29,439 nt of DNA from an uncultured Bacteroides sp. GTDB taxonomy: Bacteria; Bacteroidota; Bacteroidia; Bacteroidales; Bacteroidaceae. The notes under the pieces were generated by a model, which saw only the letters and a program-made list of their open reading frames with translations, did not search any database and was not told the origin of the DNA. The position numbers and the translations under genes were made by a program. Each line of letters starts with the position of its first letter. Within the stretch, counting starts at the first letter, position 1. This document shows, piece after piece, positions 15,829-23,555 of this stretch. Location: the NCBI GenBank assembly GCA_958477465.1, contig CAUEFX010000057.1, forward strand, positions 1 through 29,439, in the 5' to 3' direction.

Positions 15829-18800
15829 TTAGAATTTCATATCGATACCTACAGAGTATGTTTTTGACGGAGTATAACTATATCCCACGGTTCCCGTAAA
15901 ATTATATTGTGGATCCATACCTTTCAATTGGCTGAAAAGAGCCAGATTGTTGGCGGTAGCATATACTCTGATGTGATCTGTCTTGATCTTTTCTATCCAT
16001 CTTTTAGGTAATGTATAACCTAACGTGATGTTTTTTATGGCAAAATAAGAAGCGCTGAGCAGATCTTTGTCGGTCACACGTATTTGCTGATCCCACATTA
16101 CTTTGGGGACATCGGTTACGTCACCGGGTTTTTGCCATCTGCGTAGTGCGTTTTTATGCCAGGTGTACCCTTTGTAACCTACATTCATCATACCGCCGTA
16201 AACACCGTCGATCATTTTCCCTCCGATAGAGTAAGTGGTAAGGATGGATAGATCGAAACCTTTATAGCTGAAATCGTTGGTTATACTTCCGTATAGCTTA
16301 GGTATACGGTTGCCTACTATTTCTCTACTGTTTGCAGTCAGGGTGACATCGTCGGTTTTGTATCTGGGCACTACATTGTTGTTTTTGTCGCGGTCTACCC
16401 AATAGAGCTGGTTACCTGTCAGCGGATCTACTCCTGCAGAAATAGGCAGATAGAATGAATTGACAGCTTCCCCTTCTTTAAAAATATTCGATCCGGAAAT
16501 GATCTCCGGTTTGTCAGCCAGTTTCAATATCTTATTCCGTATATGGCTGCCCAATAATGTCATCGACCAGTTGAAATCGGATTTATTAAAGATGTCTACG
16601 ATTGCAGTGATATCAATACCTCTATTGCGCATACTGCCTATATTGGCCGGATAGGCATTGAATCCGGTAGATGTGGCTTTGGGCATATCCAACAGTAGGT
16701 CTTTGGTGTGTTTATTGAAAAATTCTGCGGTGACAGACAACCGGTTGAACAGACGTGCTTCTATACCGATATTCAGGTTTTCATTTTTTTCCCATTTCAA
16801 GTCTTTGTTCTCGAGAGAATTGATACTGGCACCATTGAAACTTGCATTGGTAAGCCCCATGCTATATAAACTCTGATATGCATAATAACTTCCGATATTA
16901 TCATTTCCCTGCGAACCGAAGCTGGCTTTCAGTGTCAGATTGTTCACCCAGTCGAGTGACTGCATGAATTTTTCTTCCGATATTCTCCAGGAAGCTCCTA
17001 ATGACCAGAATTTTCCCCATCGGCTGTCTGTGTAAAAGCGTGAAGAACCGTCGGTACGAAAACTGGCCGACAGATAGTATTTCTGTTGAAAATTATAGTT
17101 GATACGGCTCAAATAGGATTCGATGGCATATTTGTCCGTTTGTGAAGATGCGGCGCTGAGTGTGGCGGCAGCAGCCAGTTCGTACAGACCACCGAAAGGG
17201 AAACCGGTTTTTTGTGCTCCCAAAAACTGTTGTTTCAATTCATAATATTCATGACCGGCCATGATATCCAGTGCATGTGCTCCGAAATCACGCTGATAAC
17301 CGATCAACTGGTTGAATGTATAGCTTAGCTGGCGCTGTACGGCTTTTGTCAGACTACCCGAAACGGTTGCGGCATTACCGGTATATGGATTGCTGTAACT
17401 CATCTCATTGGTATTGAAATAGTCGAAACCGAAATTAGCAGTCAGTGAAAAACCTTTCAAAGCTCCGTATTTATCATCATCTGCCGATAGCTTGATATAG
17501 GTTCGGGCACTGAGGTTATCTTTGGTATTGTTTTCTTTGTCTTCATGCAACAGGGCAATTGCATTGGAGTTGGCAAGGGCAATACGGTTTTTTCCGTAGT
17601 CGTATATTTTGTTTCCGTTGGCATCTAATTTTAACGAGCCGTCTGCATTGTGTTCGTATACCGGATAAATGGGGGCCATAATCTGGCTGGTATACCATAA
17701 ATTGGATACTTGCGAACCGGAAGCACTGTTGTAATTAGTGGAAGTTTGGGAAAAAGCGGCATTCAGGCCGATTCTGAACCAGTCTTTAGCCTGGCTGTCG
17801 ATATTGACACGGCCGGAATAACGTCCGAATTCGGTAGCCTGCAATAAACCGACTTCATCCAAATATCCCATGGATACCAGATATTGGGTCTTATGGTTTC
17901 CCCCGCTAACAGATAACTGGTATTCTTGTCTGAGAGGATTGTGGTTGCTGAGTTCGTCTTTCCAATCTTCGTGATATTTTAACCGGGCATCCGGATTGAC
18001 TTTTCCTGTGAGCGGGTCAATCAATTCTTGCAAGGGCATGTTGAAAGGGTTGTATTGCTCATTGTAGCCCAGTACCCCTTTGGATAGTCCTCTCATAACT
18101 TCAATGGCTTGTGGCCCGGCCAGAAGCGGATCGATTCCTTCGGTGTATATTAATTCGTTTTTATATGCTTCAAAAGCCAGTTCCATGTATTCCGCTTCAT
18201 TTACCGTTTCATATTTCGGAAGGGCTCTTGACGAAATTCCCCAGTTGGCTTTTAGATTGATGGATATACGGTTGTCATCTTTTCCTCCACGTTTGGTGGT
18301 AATCATTACTACTCCGTTGGCACCTCGTGATCCGTACAATGCTCCGGCCGAAGCATCTTTCAGCACGGTTACCGATTCGATGTCATTCGGGTTGATCGTG
18401 TTCAGGGCACCGTCGAACGGAGTTCCGTCTACAACATACAACGGGGTATTGGAAGCCGAAATAGAGCCGAATCCACGAATCACCATAGATGCTCCCGAAC
18501 CGGGCTGCCCGCTTCCGGAAGTACTTTGGACGCCGGCCACCGTACCGTCTATCGCTTTTGAAATATCGGCTACGGCGCGCTTCTCGATGCGGTCTTGTTT
18601 CACGACTTCCGCCGAACCGGTAAATGAACTTTTCTTGGCCGTACCGTATGCTACCACCACTACTTCGTCTAATAGTTCAGCATTCTCTTTCATTACGATT
18701 TGCAGATTGTTTTTGTTGCCTATGGCTATTTCTTCTGCATTGTATCCTATGTAGGATACTACCAAGGTCCCTTGAACCGGTACATTGGTTAATGTAAAGT

Positions 18801-19272
18801 TTCCATCGTAATCAGTAATGGTACCATTCTCGCTGCCTTTGACGCGTATACTCGCTCCGATCACCGGTTCGCCATGACTGTCTTTTACATTTCCGGTGAG
18901 ATCTTTTCTCTGTTTGGAGTCTTTACCGGATGGATTGCTCCCTTTTTTCCAACCGACAGAGATCGTATTGTCGGTTCTTTTGAAACTGAGTCCTGTTTGT
19001 GTCGAAATAATATCGAGTACTTCCTGGAGCGAAGCATTTTTTACGTTGATTGTAACAGGGGAAGCTTGATTGATAACCGAAAGGTCATAGAAAAAGTGAA
19101 AATCGGCATTGAGACTGATCTTCTTTAAAACTTTTTCTACCGGTTCGTTCTTTACCGTCAAAGTAATTCCGCTTTTTACCGTTTGTGCTATTATACATTT
19201 GTCGGGCACTCCCCACGAAAGTAGTACTAATAGGATAGTACAAATAACTAATTTGTGTCTTTTTCTTATCAT
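15829..19272 (-). CDS. SusC/RagA-family TonB-dependent transporter with STN signalling domain
   Basis: This is the outer membrane barrel importing an oligomeric nutrient, powered by TonB. It has 1147 residues. A signal peptide (about 1-30) is followed by an STN (secretin/TonB short N-terminal) domain at about 36-108 (LTVKNEPVEKVLKKIS, then EVLDIISTQTGLSF). A CarboxypepD_reg-like domain spans about 124-196 (LTGNVKDSHGEPVIGASI, then SYIGYNAEEI), the LDEVVVVAYGT segment is at about 201-211, and the plug spans about 213-335 (VLKDASAGALYGSRGANGVV). The beta-barrel runs to a terminal aromatic (VGIDMKF). STN domains in this family contact a FecR-type anti-sigma in the periplasm, and the FecR gene lies 54 bases upstream, so uptake and gene induction are probably linked. 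No frameshift is seen. Confidence 0.96.
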   Translation of the reverse strand: MIRKRHKLVICTILLVLLSWGVPDKCIIAQTVKSGITLTVKNEPVEKVLKKISLNADFHFFYDLSVINQASPVTINVKNASLQEVLDIISTQTGLSFKRTDNTISVGWKKGSNPSGKDSKQRKDLTGNVKDSHGEPVIGASIRVKGSENGTITDYDGNFTLTNVPVQGTLVVSYIGYNAEEIAIGNKNNLQIVMKENAELLDEVVVVAYGTAKKSSFTGSAEVVKQDRIEKRAVADISKAIDGTVAGVQSTSGSGQPGSGASMVIRGFGSISASNTPLYVVDGTPFDGALNTINPNDIESVTVLKDASAGALYGSRGANGVVMITTKRGGKDDNRISINLKANWGISSRALPKYETVNEAEYMELAFEAYKNELIYTEGIDPLLAGPQAIEVMRGLSKGVLGYNEQYNPFNMPLQELIDPLTGKVNPDARLKYHEDWKDELSNHNPLRQEYQLSVSGGNHKTQYLVSMGYLDEVGLLQATEFGRYSGRVNIDSQAKDWFRIGLNAAFSQTSTNYNSASGSQVSNLWYTSQIMAPIYPVYEHNADGSLKLDANGNKIYDYGKNRIALANSNAIALLHEDKENNTKDNLSARTYIKLSADDDKYGALKGFSLTANFGFDYFNTNEMSYSNPYTGNAATVSGSLTKAVQRQLSYTFNQLIGYQRDFGAHALDIMAGHEYYELKQQFLGAQKTGFPFGGLYELAAAATLSAASSQTDKYAIESYLSRINYNFQQKYYLSASFRTDGSSRFYTDSRWGKFWSLGASWRISEEKFMQSLDWVNNLTLKASFGSQGNDNIGSYYAYQSLYSMGLTNASFNGASINSLENKDLKWEKNENLNIGIEARLFNRLSVTAEFFNKHTKDLLLDMPKATSTGFNAYPANIGSMRNRGIDITAIVDIFNKSDFNWSMTLLGSHIRNKILKLADKPEIISGSNIFKEGEAVNSFYLPISAGVDPLTGNQLYWVDRDKNNNVVPRYKTDDVTLTANSREIVGNRIPKLYGSITNDFSYKGFDLSILTTYSIGGKMIDGVYGGMMNVGYKGYTWHKNALRRWQKPGDVTDVPKVMWDQQIRVTDKDLLSASYFAIKNITLGYTLPKRWIEKIKTDHIRVYATANNLALFSQLKGMDPQYNFTGTVGYSYTPSKTYSVGIDMKF

Positions 19273-19326
19273 ATTCTTTCTATTGATTTTCTCTATTCTC
19301 GTTCTTTAGCTCGAGGGCGTTTCTAT

Positions 19327-20310
19327 CTATCGATAAAGTAAAATAGAGTCGCCTTCCCTTTTGCTTTTTATCCCGGTTGCGTATTCAATGGATTGCAGAA
19401 CGGCTTGCAGGCTTTTATTGTCGTGTTCACCGCTAAACCGATAATCGAAAGTTTGATTGTCGGCAATCTTGAACCGACAGTTGTAATAGCGTTCCAGATC
19501 TTTTATAATATCATGGAGCGAAGCATTATTGTAGTGTAGTTTACTTTGCATCCATGCCATTGCATTCCGGCAATCTTCTTTCCTTTTTACGTATTCGTCC
19601 GACAAGGTGTTGATTTGTATCTGTTCGTTGGCCGTTAATCTTGTCATTGCTTCCGGAAGATCGACTTGTACCTTACCACTTTCCACGCTGACCGATGCGG
19701 TCTCGTTCTCCGTATAAGCTTTTACATTGAATTTGGTACCCAATACCCTTACATCGAATCCTTTCGTACGGATGATGAACGGCTTCTTTTCATTTTTGCT
19801 TACTTGAAAATAAGCTTCTCCTATGAGTTCTACTTTACGCTCTTTACTGTTGTTGAATTGTTCCGGATATTTGAGTGTTGTGCATGCATTCAAATTTACT
19901 TTAGAACCATCGGGCAGCGTCCACTCTTTCTTTTCTCCGAATGTTGTGGACACTTCTGTATATAGAACCTCTTTTTCGCGTGGCGTATACAGTTGCGGAA
20001 TGTTTATTCCGAATGTCATCAAAATGAGAATGCAGGCCGCTTGCCATATATATCTTCTTTTGTGGTGCTGCGGCTTATTGATCCGTTTTAGCAGCCGGGC
20101 CGCTTCTTCTTTGTATTTTTCGCGTTCTATGTCACATACAAAAGATTCCTTTTCTATCGCTTCATTCCACAGTTGCTCGGATACATCGTTGATGGCCTGT
20201 TGCATATCGGCATCGCGTATGCTTTTCAGTAATTCGTCCGTTTCCGATTTGCTATATAATCCGTCTGTAAAGCGACGTATTTTTTGTCTTTTGATTTTTT
20301 CTTGTTCCAT
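19327..20310 (-). CDS. FecR-family anti-sigma factor
   Basis: This is a single-pass inner membrane protein that holds the ECF sigma factor inactive until the STN domain of SusC signals. I prefer the ATG at 20310 (MEQEKIKRQKIRRF, 327 residues). An ATG at 20340 would add MQAGKLYSLI, which does not look like the family start, but it cannot be excluded. The N-terminal cytoplasmic region (about 1-85) binds sigma; the membrane segment is at about 87-108 (YIWQAACILILMTFGINI). The FecR domain is at about 118-220 (TTFGEKKEWTLPDGSKVNLN, then VELIGEAYFQV and VRVLGTKFNVKAY). A C-terminal DUF4974-like domain follows (LHYNNASLHDIIKDLERYYN). It lies between the sigma factor and SusC genes, the standard order for such loci in Bacteroides. 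Confidence 0.94.
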   Translation of the reverse strand: MEQEKIKRQKIRRFTDGLYSKSETDELLKSIRDADMQQAINDVSEQLWNEAIEKESFVCDIEREKYKEEAARLLKRINKPQHHKRRYIWQAACILILMTFGINIPQLYTPREKEVLYTEVSTTFGEKKEWTLPDGSKVNLNACTTLKYPEQFNNSKERKVELIGEAYFQVSKNEKKPFIIRTKGFDVRVLGTKFNVKAYTENETASVSVESGKVQVDLPEAMTRLTANEQIQINTLSDEYVKRKEDCRNAMAWMQSKLHYNNASLHDIIKDLERYYNCRFKIADNQTFDYRFSGEHDNKSLQAVLQSIEYATGIKSKREGDSILLYR

Positions 20311-20400
20311 AATTAATGAATATAGCTTTCCTGCTTGCATATACTATACACAAGAGGAAAGAAAATCTAGGGTGTGATTAACGTTTATTAATATTCTCTT

Positions 20401-21003
20401 CTAATGCTGAAGGATAAATAGAAGTATCAGTAAGTCGGCATAGGCGTCCGAATTTTTGCCGAAGTAGCTTCTTATTGTTTTGAGTGCGGATGAAATATGC
20501 TCTTGTACGGTGTTCACAGAGATTCCCAATGCCTGTGCTATTTCTTTGTGAGACATCTCCCTGTTTCTGCTCATGTCGAATATTTCACGTTGTCGTGGAG
20601 TCAGCTTTTCCATCGCTTTGGCTATTCTCTCCATAACATCTTTCATCACGGCATTTTCTTCTACATTCTGACTGGCATCCACTGCTTGGCTGTAGATGCT
20701 GTCTTTTAATTCCTGTTCGTTTTCAAGATGGCGCAGTGCGTTTAAAATACGGTTGCGCATAATGGTATATAAGTAGGAGGAGAAAGAAGAATCCGGATCT
20801 ATGAATTTTCGGCTTTGCCACACAATTGTGAATGTATCTTGAAAAATATCTTCTGCAAAACTTTGCGATTTAAGGAATTTCATGGCAAAGTAAATAAGCC
20901 GGTTTCTATAAACAGAATAAAGTTCACAGAAAGCACTTTCTTCGCCGTTGATAAGTTGTAATACAAGTTCGCGTTCTTTAGTAGATGGACTTTTCGAATA
21001 CAT
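20401..21003 (-). CDS. ECF-type RNA polymerase sigma factor (FecI/RpoE-like)
   Basis: This is an extracytoplasmic-function sigma factor expected to direct transcription of the SusC/SusD locus. It has 200 residues. Region 2 spans about 27-95 (YRNRLIYFAMKFLKSQSFAE, DIFQDTFTIVWQSR, SFSSYLYTIMRNRILNALRH). Region 4 spans about 132-183 (MEKLTPRQREIFDMSRNREM, then SHKEIAQALGISVNTVQEHI). The C-terminus ends in a hydrophobic stretch (YADLLILLFILQH) often seen in Bacteroides ECF factors. It is followed by the FecR gene and has its own housekeeping-type promoter upstream (21048-21079), so basal expression does not require self-activation. The operon order sigma, FecR, SusC, SusD supports trans-envelope signalling. 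Confidence 0.95.
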   Translation of the reverse strand: MYSKSPSTKERELVLQLINGEESAFCELYSVYRNRLIYFAMKFLKSQSFAEDIFQDTFTIVWQSRKFIDPDSSFSSYLYTIMRNRILNALRHLENEQELKDSIYSQAVDASQNVEENAVMKDVMERIAKAMEKLTPRQREIFDMSRNREMSHKEIAQALGISVNTVQEHISSALKTIRSYFGKNSDAYADLLILLFILQH

Positions 21004-21047
21004 AAATTATGAGTCCTTTCAAGACTGTTTTTTTAGATTATGGGGTA

Positions 21048-21079
21048 CAAACCTATTTCTTTTTTTCGTAATATGCAAT
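21048..21079 (-). promoter_or_regulatory. Bacteroides-type promoter for the sigma/anti-sigma genes
   Basis: On the minus strand ATTG (21076-21079) is followed after exactly 20 bases by TAGGTTTG (21048-21055), matching TTTG-N20-TAnnTTTG at all but one base. The implied transcript would begin about 37 bases before the sigma factor ATG. Confidence 0.65.
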
Positions 21080-21306
21080 TGAAAGTTTATTAAAAATCGT
21101 AAAGCGATAATTGATAAAAGAGTTAATAAGGTAATTTATTTTGCGTTTTTAATAGCAAAATGTATTTTCGTCTCTTGTGTATGGAACTTGTCGTTATCAA
21201 CATGAACCGGATGAAAAGGGACTTGTTGTCAGGGGTAGGGCGTGGCTTGTCATTTTGATAATTTACTTTTAATGCCGGTAATGTCATTATTTTCAAGATA
21301 ATCATT

Positions 21307-21314
21307 TATATTTG
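21307..21314 (+). promoter_or_regulatory. Candidate -7 box for the thioesterase gene
   Basis: TATATTTG is a full match to the Bacteroides -7 consensus TAnnTTTG about 135 bases upstream of the ATG at 21448. No good TTTG lies 19-21 bases upstream, so the assignment is tentative. Confidence 0.4.
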
Positions 21315-21447
21315 TGACTCTTCTATGTCATTTGGAGGCAGAGAGTCTTATGTAAAGGCTGCAATCTGAAAAAATCAAGTGTACTTGCAGAAGAATTTTA
21401 GGTGTTGTGTAAAGAGTGTAATATGTATACTAAATAGAAACAGAAAT

Positions 21448-21939
21448 ATGAAAAAGATTATCAATCCATGGAAAGGTTTGGATGGCTATAATTGCTTCGG
21501 TTGTGCTCCTAACAATGAAGCTGGTGTTAAGATGGAATTTTACGAAGATGGAAATGAGATAGTCAGTATTTGGAAACCTCGTCCGGAATATCAGGGCTGG
21601 ATAGATACGTTGCATGGAGGTATCCAGTCGGTGTTGTTGGATGAGATTTGTGCTTGGGTGATTCTGCGGAAGTTGCAAACCACCGGGATGACTTCTAAAA
21701 TGGAGACACGCTATCGCAAGCCGATTAGTACAAAAGACTCTCATGTGGTATTGCGGGCGTCTATCCGTGAGATAAAGCGCAACATTGTTTTGGTAGATGC
21801 AAAACTCTACAATGCAGCCGGTGAACTCTGCACGGAGGCGCTTTGTACATATTTCACATTCTCAAAGGAGAAGGCGAAAAGCGAGATGCACTTCTTGGCA
21901 TGTGATGTAGAGCCGGAAGAGATTCTTCCTTTAATTTGA
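21448..21939 (+). CDS. Hotdog-fold thioesterase (PaaI/4HBT-like)
   Basis: This is a probable acyl-CoA thioesterase of 163 residues. The frame can be opened from a GTG at 21379, but the first ATG with a sensible N-terminus is at 21448 (MKKIINPWKGLDGYNCFGCA). The family pattern is clear: the YNCFGCAPNNEAG start, the strand VSIWKPRPEYQGW, the active-site helix HGGIQSVLLDEICAWV with its acidic residue, and the dimer strand FRKPIS-like segment RYRKPISTKDSHVVLRASI. The substrate is unknown; relatives act on aromatic or fatty acyl-CoA. It is a single gene, lying 82 bases before the his promoter box and not obviously related to it. Confidence 0.85.
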   Translation: MKKIINPWKGLDGYNCFGCAPNNEAGVKMEFYEDGNEIVSIWKPRPEYQGWIDTLHGGIQSVLLDEICAWVILRKLQTTGMTSKMETRYRKPISTKDSHVVLRASIREIKRNIVLVDAKLYNAAGELCTEALCTYFTFSKEKAKSEMHFLACDVEPEEILPLI

Positions 21940-21968
21940 AATTGAATTCGAACTTTTTGTGATAAATG

Positions 21969-22000
21969 TTTGGCGGTTTGAATGAAATGCTATACTTTTG
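21969..22000 (+). promoter_or_regulatory. Consensus Bacteroides promoter of the his operon
   Basis: TTTG (21969-21972), 20 bases, then TACTTTTG (21993-22000) is an exact match to the Bacteroidales housekeeping promoter TTTG-N19-21-TAnnTTTG. Transcription should start near 22005, about 15 bases before the leader peptide ATG. Confidence 0.8.
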
Positions 22001-22020
22001 TCGCTGTAAAGAATGAAAAT

Positions 22021-22065
22021 ATGAAATATACGACTACACATCATCATCATTTCTCGATCGAATAA
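22021..22065 (+). CDS. hisL: his operon leader peptide (four consecutive His codons)
   Basis: A 14-codon frame reads MKYTTTHHHHFSIE and then TAA. All four His codons are CAT (22039-22050). It lies just after a consensus promoter and before a Rho-independent terminator and hisG, exactly the arrangement of a translation-controlled attenuator. An earlier ATG at 22014 is in another frame and stops after three codons. The peptide itself is probably without function; slow decoding of the His codons when charged histidyl-tRNA is scarce is the signal. It is too short for normal gene prediction. The name hisL is used by analogy with the enterobacterial leader; the sequence is not necessarily homologous. 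Confidence 0.88.
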   Translation: MKYTTTHHHHFSIE

Positions 22066-22066
22066 C

Positions 22067-22121
22067 TCGGTGGGCGTGTATGGTATTGTGTATATATGAT
22101 ATAGAAAACGAGGCTTGCCGA
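22067..22121 (+). promoter_or_regulatory. Candidate antiterminator of the his attenuator
   Basis: TCGGTGGGC (22067-22075) can pair over nine positions with GCTTGCCGA (22113-22121), six Watson-Crick and three G-U. The second arm overlaps the 5' arm of the terminator (22111-22119), so the two structures exclude each other. The first arm begins 2 bases after the leader stop codon, where a ribosome finishing the peptide would cover it. A weaker alternative pairing of TACACATC (22035-22042) with GGCGTGTA (22073-22080) could act as the competing early hairpin. Confidence 0.6.
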
Positions 22122-22139
22122 TGAGGTGAGCCTTTTTTT
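22111..22139 (+). terminator. Rho-independent terminator of the his leader (attenuator)
   Basis: AGGCTTGCC (22111-22119) pairs with GGTGAGCCT (22125-22133) in a 9-base stem with two G-U pairs and a 5-base loop (GATGA), followed by seven T residues (22133-22139). It lies 46 bases after the leader stop codon and 64 bases before hisG, where a terminator makes sense only as an attenuator. Confidence 0.88.
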
Positions 22140-22202
22140 GTTATCGTAAATAATCGTTCTTTTCAGTCATGAATAGTAAATCGTTAAATAGTAAATGAAA
22201 TT

Positions 22203-23060
22203 ATGTGTTTATTAAGAATCGCAGTACAGGCCAAAGGTCGTTTGTTTGAAGAAACAATGGCACTTTTGGAAGAGTCAGACATTAAATTGAGTACGACAAA
22301 ACGTACATTATTGGTACAATCGTCTAATTTCCCCGTAGAGGTGTTGTTCTTGAGGGATGATGATATTCCTCAGTCGGTAGCTACCGGTGTGGCCGATTTG
22401 GGAATTGTGGGAGAGAATGAATTTGTGGAAAAAGGAGAAGATGCGGAACTCATCAAACGTCTCGGGTTCAGCAAATGCCGTTTGTCACTGGCAATGCCGA
22501 AAGACATCGACTATCCCGGTGTGGAGTGGTTTAATGGCAAGAAGATTGCAACCTCTTACCCTGTGATTCTGGAAAACTACATGAAGACAAAGGGGGTGAA
22601 TGCAGAAGTACACGTCATTACCGGTTCGGTGGAGGTGGCTCCGGGCATCGGGTTGGCTGATGCGATCTTTGATATCGTCAGTTCCGGTTCCACTTTGGTC
22701 AGCAACCGCTTGAAAGAGGTGGAAGTAGTAATGAAGTCGGAAGCGCTGTTGATCGGCAATAAGAACATGAGCGATGAAAAGAAGGAGATTCTCAACGAAC
22801 TGTTGTTCCGTATGAATGCTGTAAAAACGGCAGAAGACAAGAAATATGTATTGATGAATGCTCCGAAAGATAAACTGGAGGAGATCGTGGCTGTGCTTCC
22901 CGGCATGAAGAGCCCTACGGTGATGCCATTGGCACAAGAAGGCTGGTGTTCGGTACATACAGTACTCGATGAAAAATGTTTCTGGGAGATTATCGGGAAA
23001 CTGAAAGCGTTGGGAGCTGAGGGAATATTGGTGTTGCCGATAGAGAAAATGATATTGTGA
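22203..23060 (+). CDS. hisG: ATP phosphoribosyltransferase (long form)
   Basis: It catalyses the first step of histidine synthesis, joining ATP and PRPP to phosphoribosyl-ATP, in the cytoplasm. The 285-residue length and a C-terminal region of about 75 residues (from about residue 210, KYVLMNAPKDKLEEIVAVLP) mark the long, hexameric, histidine-inhibited form that does not need HisZ. Family motifs are RIAVQAKGRLFEET at the start, GVADLGIVGENEF, and the PRPP-binding loop DAIFDIVSSGSTL. The ATG at 22203 (MCLLRIAV) is used; an ATG at 22195 is out of frame. It is the first gene after the attenuator, and a palindromic element separates it from hisD. Confidence 0.97.
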   Translation: MCLLRIAVQAKGRLFEETMALLEESDIKLSTTKRTLLVQSSNFPVEVLFLRDDDIPQSVATGVADLGIVGENEFVEKGEDAELIKRLGFSKCRLSLAMPKDIDYPGVEWFNGKKIATSYPVILENYMKTKGVNAEVHVITGSVEVAPGIGLADAIFDIVSSGSTLVSNRLKEVEVVMKSEALLIGNKNMSDEKKEILNELLFRMNAVKTAEDKKYVLMNAPKDKLEEIVAVLPGMKSPTVMPLAQEGWCSVHTVLDEKCFWEIIGKLKALGAEGILVLPIEKMIL

Positions 23061-23066
23061 TGTACT

Positions 23067-23536
23067 TTTCTTTTGTCTTTACACAAAAGCAAAGACACCA
23101 AAAGAAAAAAATCAAGACTGCATTTTCTTTCTTACTCCCTTCCTCCGTTTCGCTAAAGTGGCCCGAACCCACTTCGCTCAAGCAATCGCCCCTTTTTGAC
23201 GCTCTACTACGGGCGTTCGCTTGGCGGAGAGAATATGAGCCCCCTGAGTGGTATGACTGGATGAGAGTTGGAAGATTGGATGAGAGTTGTAAGAATCGAA
23301 TTCCTGCCGCAACGGCAAGTTCGGATTAGAGTCAGAAGTTCCGCTTTCACGCCGCATGGCTTCCCGGCCTCATTTCCGTAGCGTCAAACGGAACGTAGGT
23401 AAAAAGCGTCGTAAGGGGCGATTGTCTGAGCGTAGCGAGTTCGAGCCCCTTTAGCTTTTTACCGCAGTGCAGTAGCGTAGGAAATGCAGCCTTGATTTTT
23501 TCTTTGGTTCTTTCTTTTGTATCAAGACAAAAGAAA
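23067..23536. repeat. About 470-base inverted-repeat (palindromic, MITE-like) element between hisG and hisD
   Basis: The ends are a perfect 13-base inverted repeat: TTTCTTTTGTCTT (23067-23079) and AAGACAAAAGAAA (23524-23536). Further in, 23098-23127 is complementary to 23480-23507 (both carry a TGCA and ATCAAG/CTTGAT core), and 23175-23202 to 23406-23432 (both built around ATCGCCCC/GGGGCGAT). All three pairs have the same centre, near 23303. Between TGCA and CGCCCC the two arms align without gaps; by hand I count 50 identical bases of 74. The central 200 bases are unpaired apart from a small hairpin (TGCCGCAACGGCA, 23305-23317) almost at the midpoint, and hold a 13-base direct repeat (TGGATGAGAGTTG at 23258 and 23277). 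No transposase is encoded and no clear target duplication is visible. I do not recognise a named family. Confidence 0.82.
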
Positions 23537-23555
23537 GAATAAAATATATAATAAA

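Larger units (their letters stand above)
21004..21447. other. Intergenic region between divergent sigma factor and thioesterase genes
   Basis: This 444-base AT-rich stretch has no credible gene. It holds the sigma factor promoter (21048-21079, minus), a 7-base hairpin (ATTTTGC 21138-21144 with GCAAAAT 21155-21161) of unknown role, and a TATATTTG -7-like box on the plus strand (21307-21314). GACTCT/AGAGTC (21316-21321 and 21342-21347) can also pair. A 60-codon frame on the minus strand (21123-21305) has no protein-like character. Confidence 0.6.

Noticed and set aside
18080..18754. 224-codon open frame on the plus strand opposite the SusC gene
   Set aside because: It lies wholly antisense to the well-supported SusC frame, in the plug-domain region, and its translation shows no family pattern. 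It is a shadow of the real gene.
21123..21305. 60-codon minus-strand frame upstream of the sigma factor
   Set aside because: It is AT-driven composition rich in Lys, Ile and Leu with no motif and no promoter of its own, in a region better explained as a regulatory intergenic stretch.
22039..22050. CAT repeat as a simple microsatellite
   Set aside because: The repeat is in frame in a short ORF between a promoter and an intrinsic terminator ahead of hisG, so a His leader peptide explains it better.
22577..23101. 174-codon minus-strand frame opposite hisG
   Set aside because: It is fully antisense to hisG, with composition typical of a complementary shadow frame and no recognisable motif.
23258..23289. 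13-base direct repeat as a CRISPR-like or tandem array
   Set aside because: There are only two copies, 19 bases apart, in the central part of the palindromic element; no array of repeats and spacers exists anywhere in the window.
23517..23555. hisD start at TTG 23517
   Set aside because: It lies in the terminal inverted repeat of the palindromic element; the ATG at 23556 gives the normal family N-terminus.
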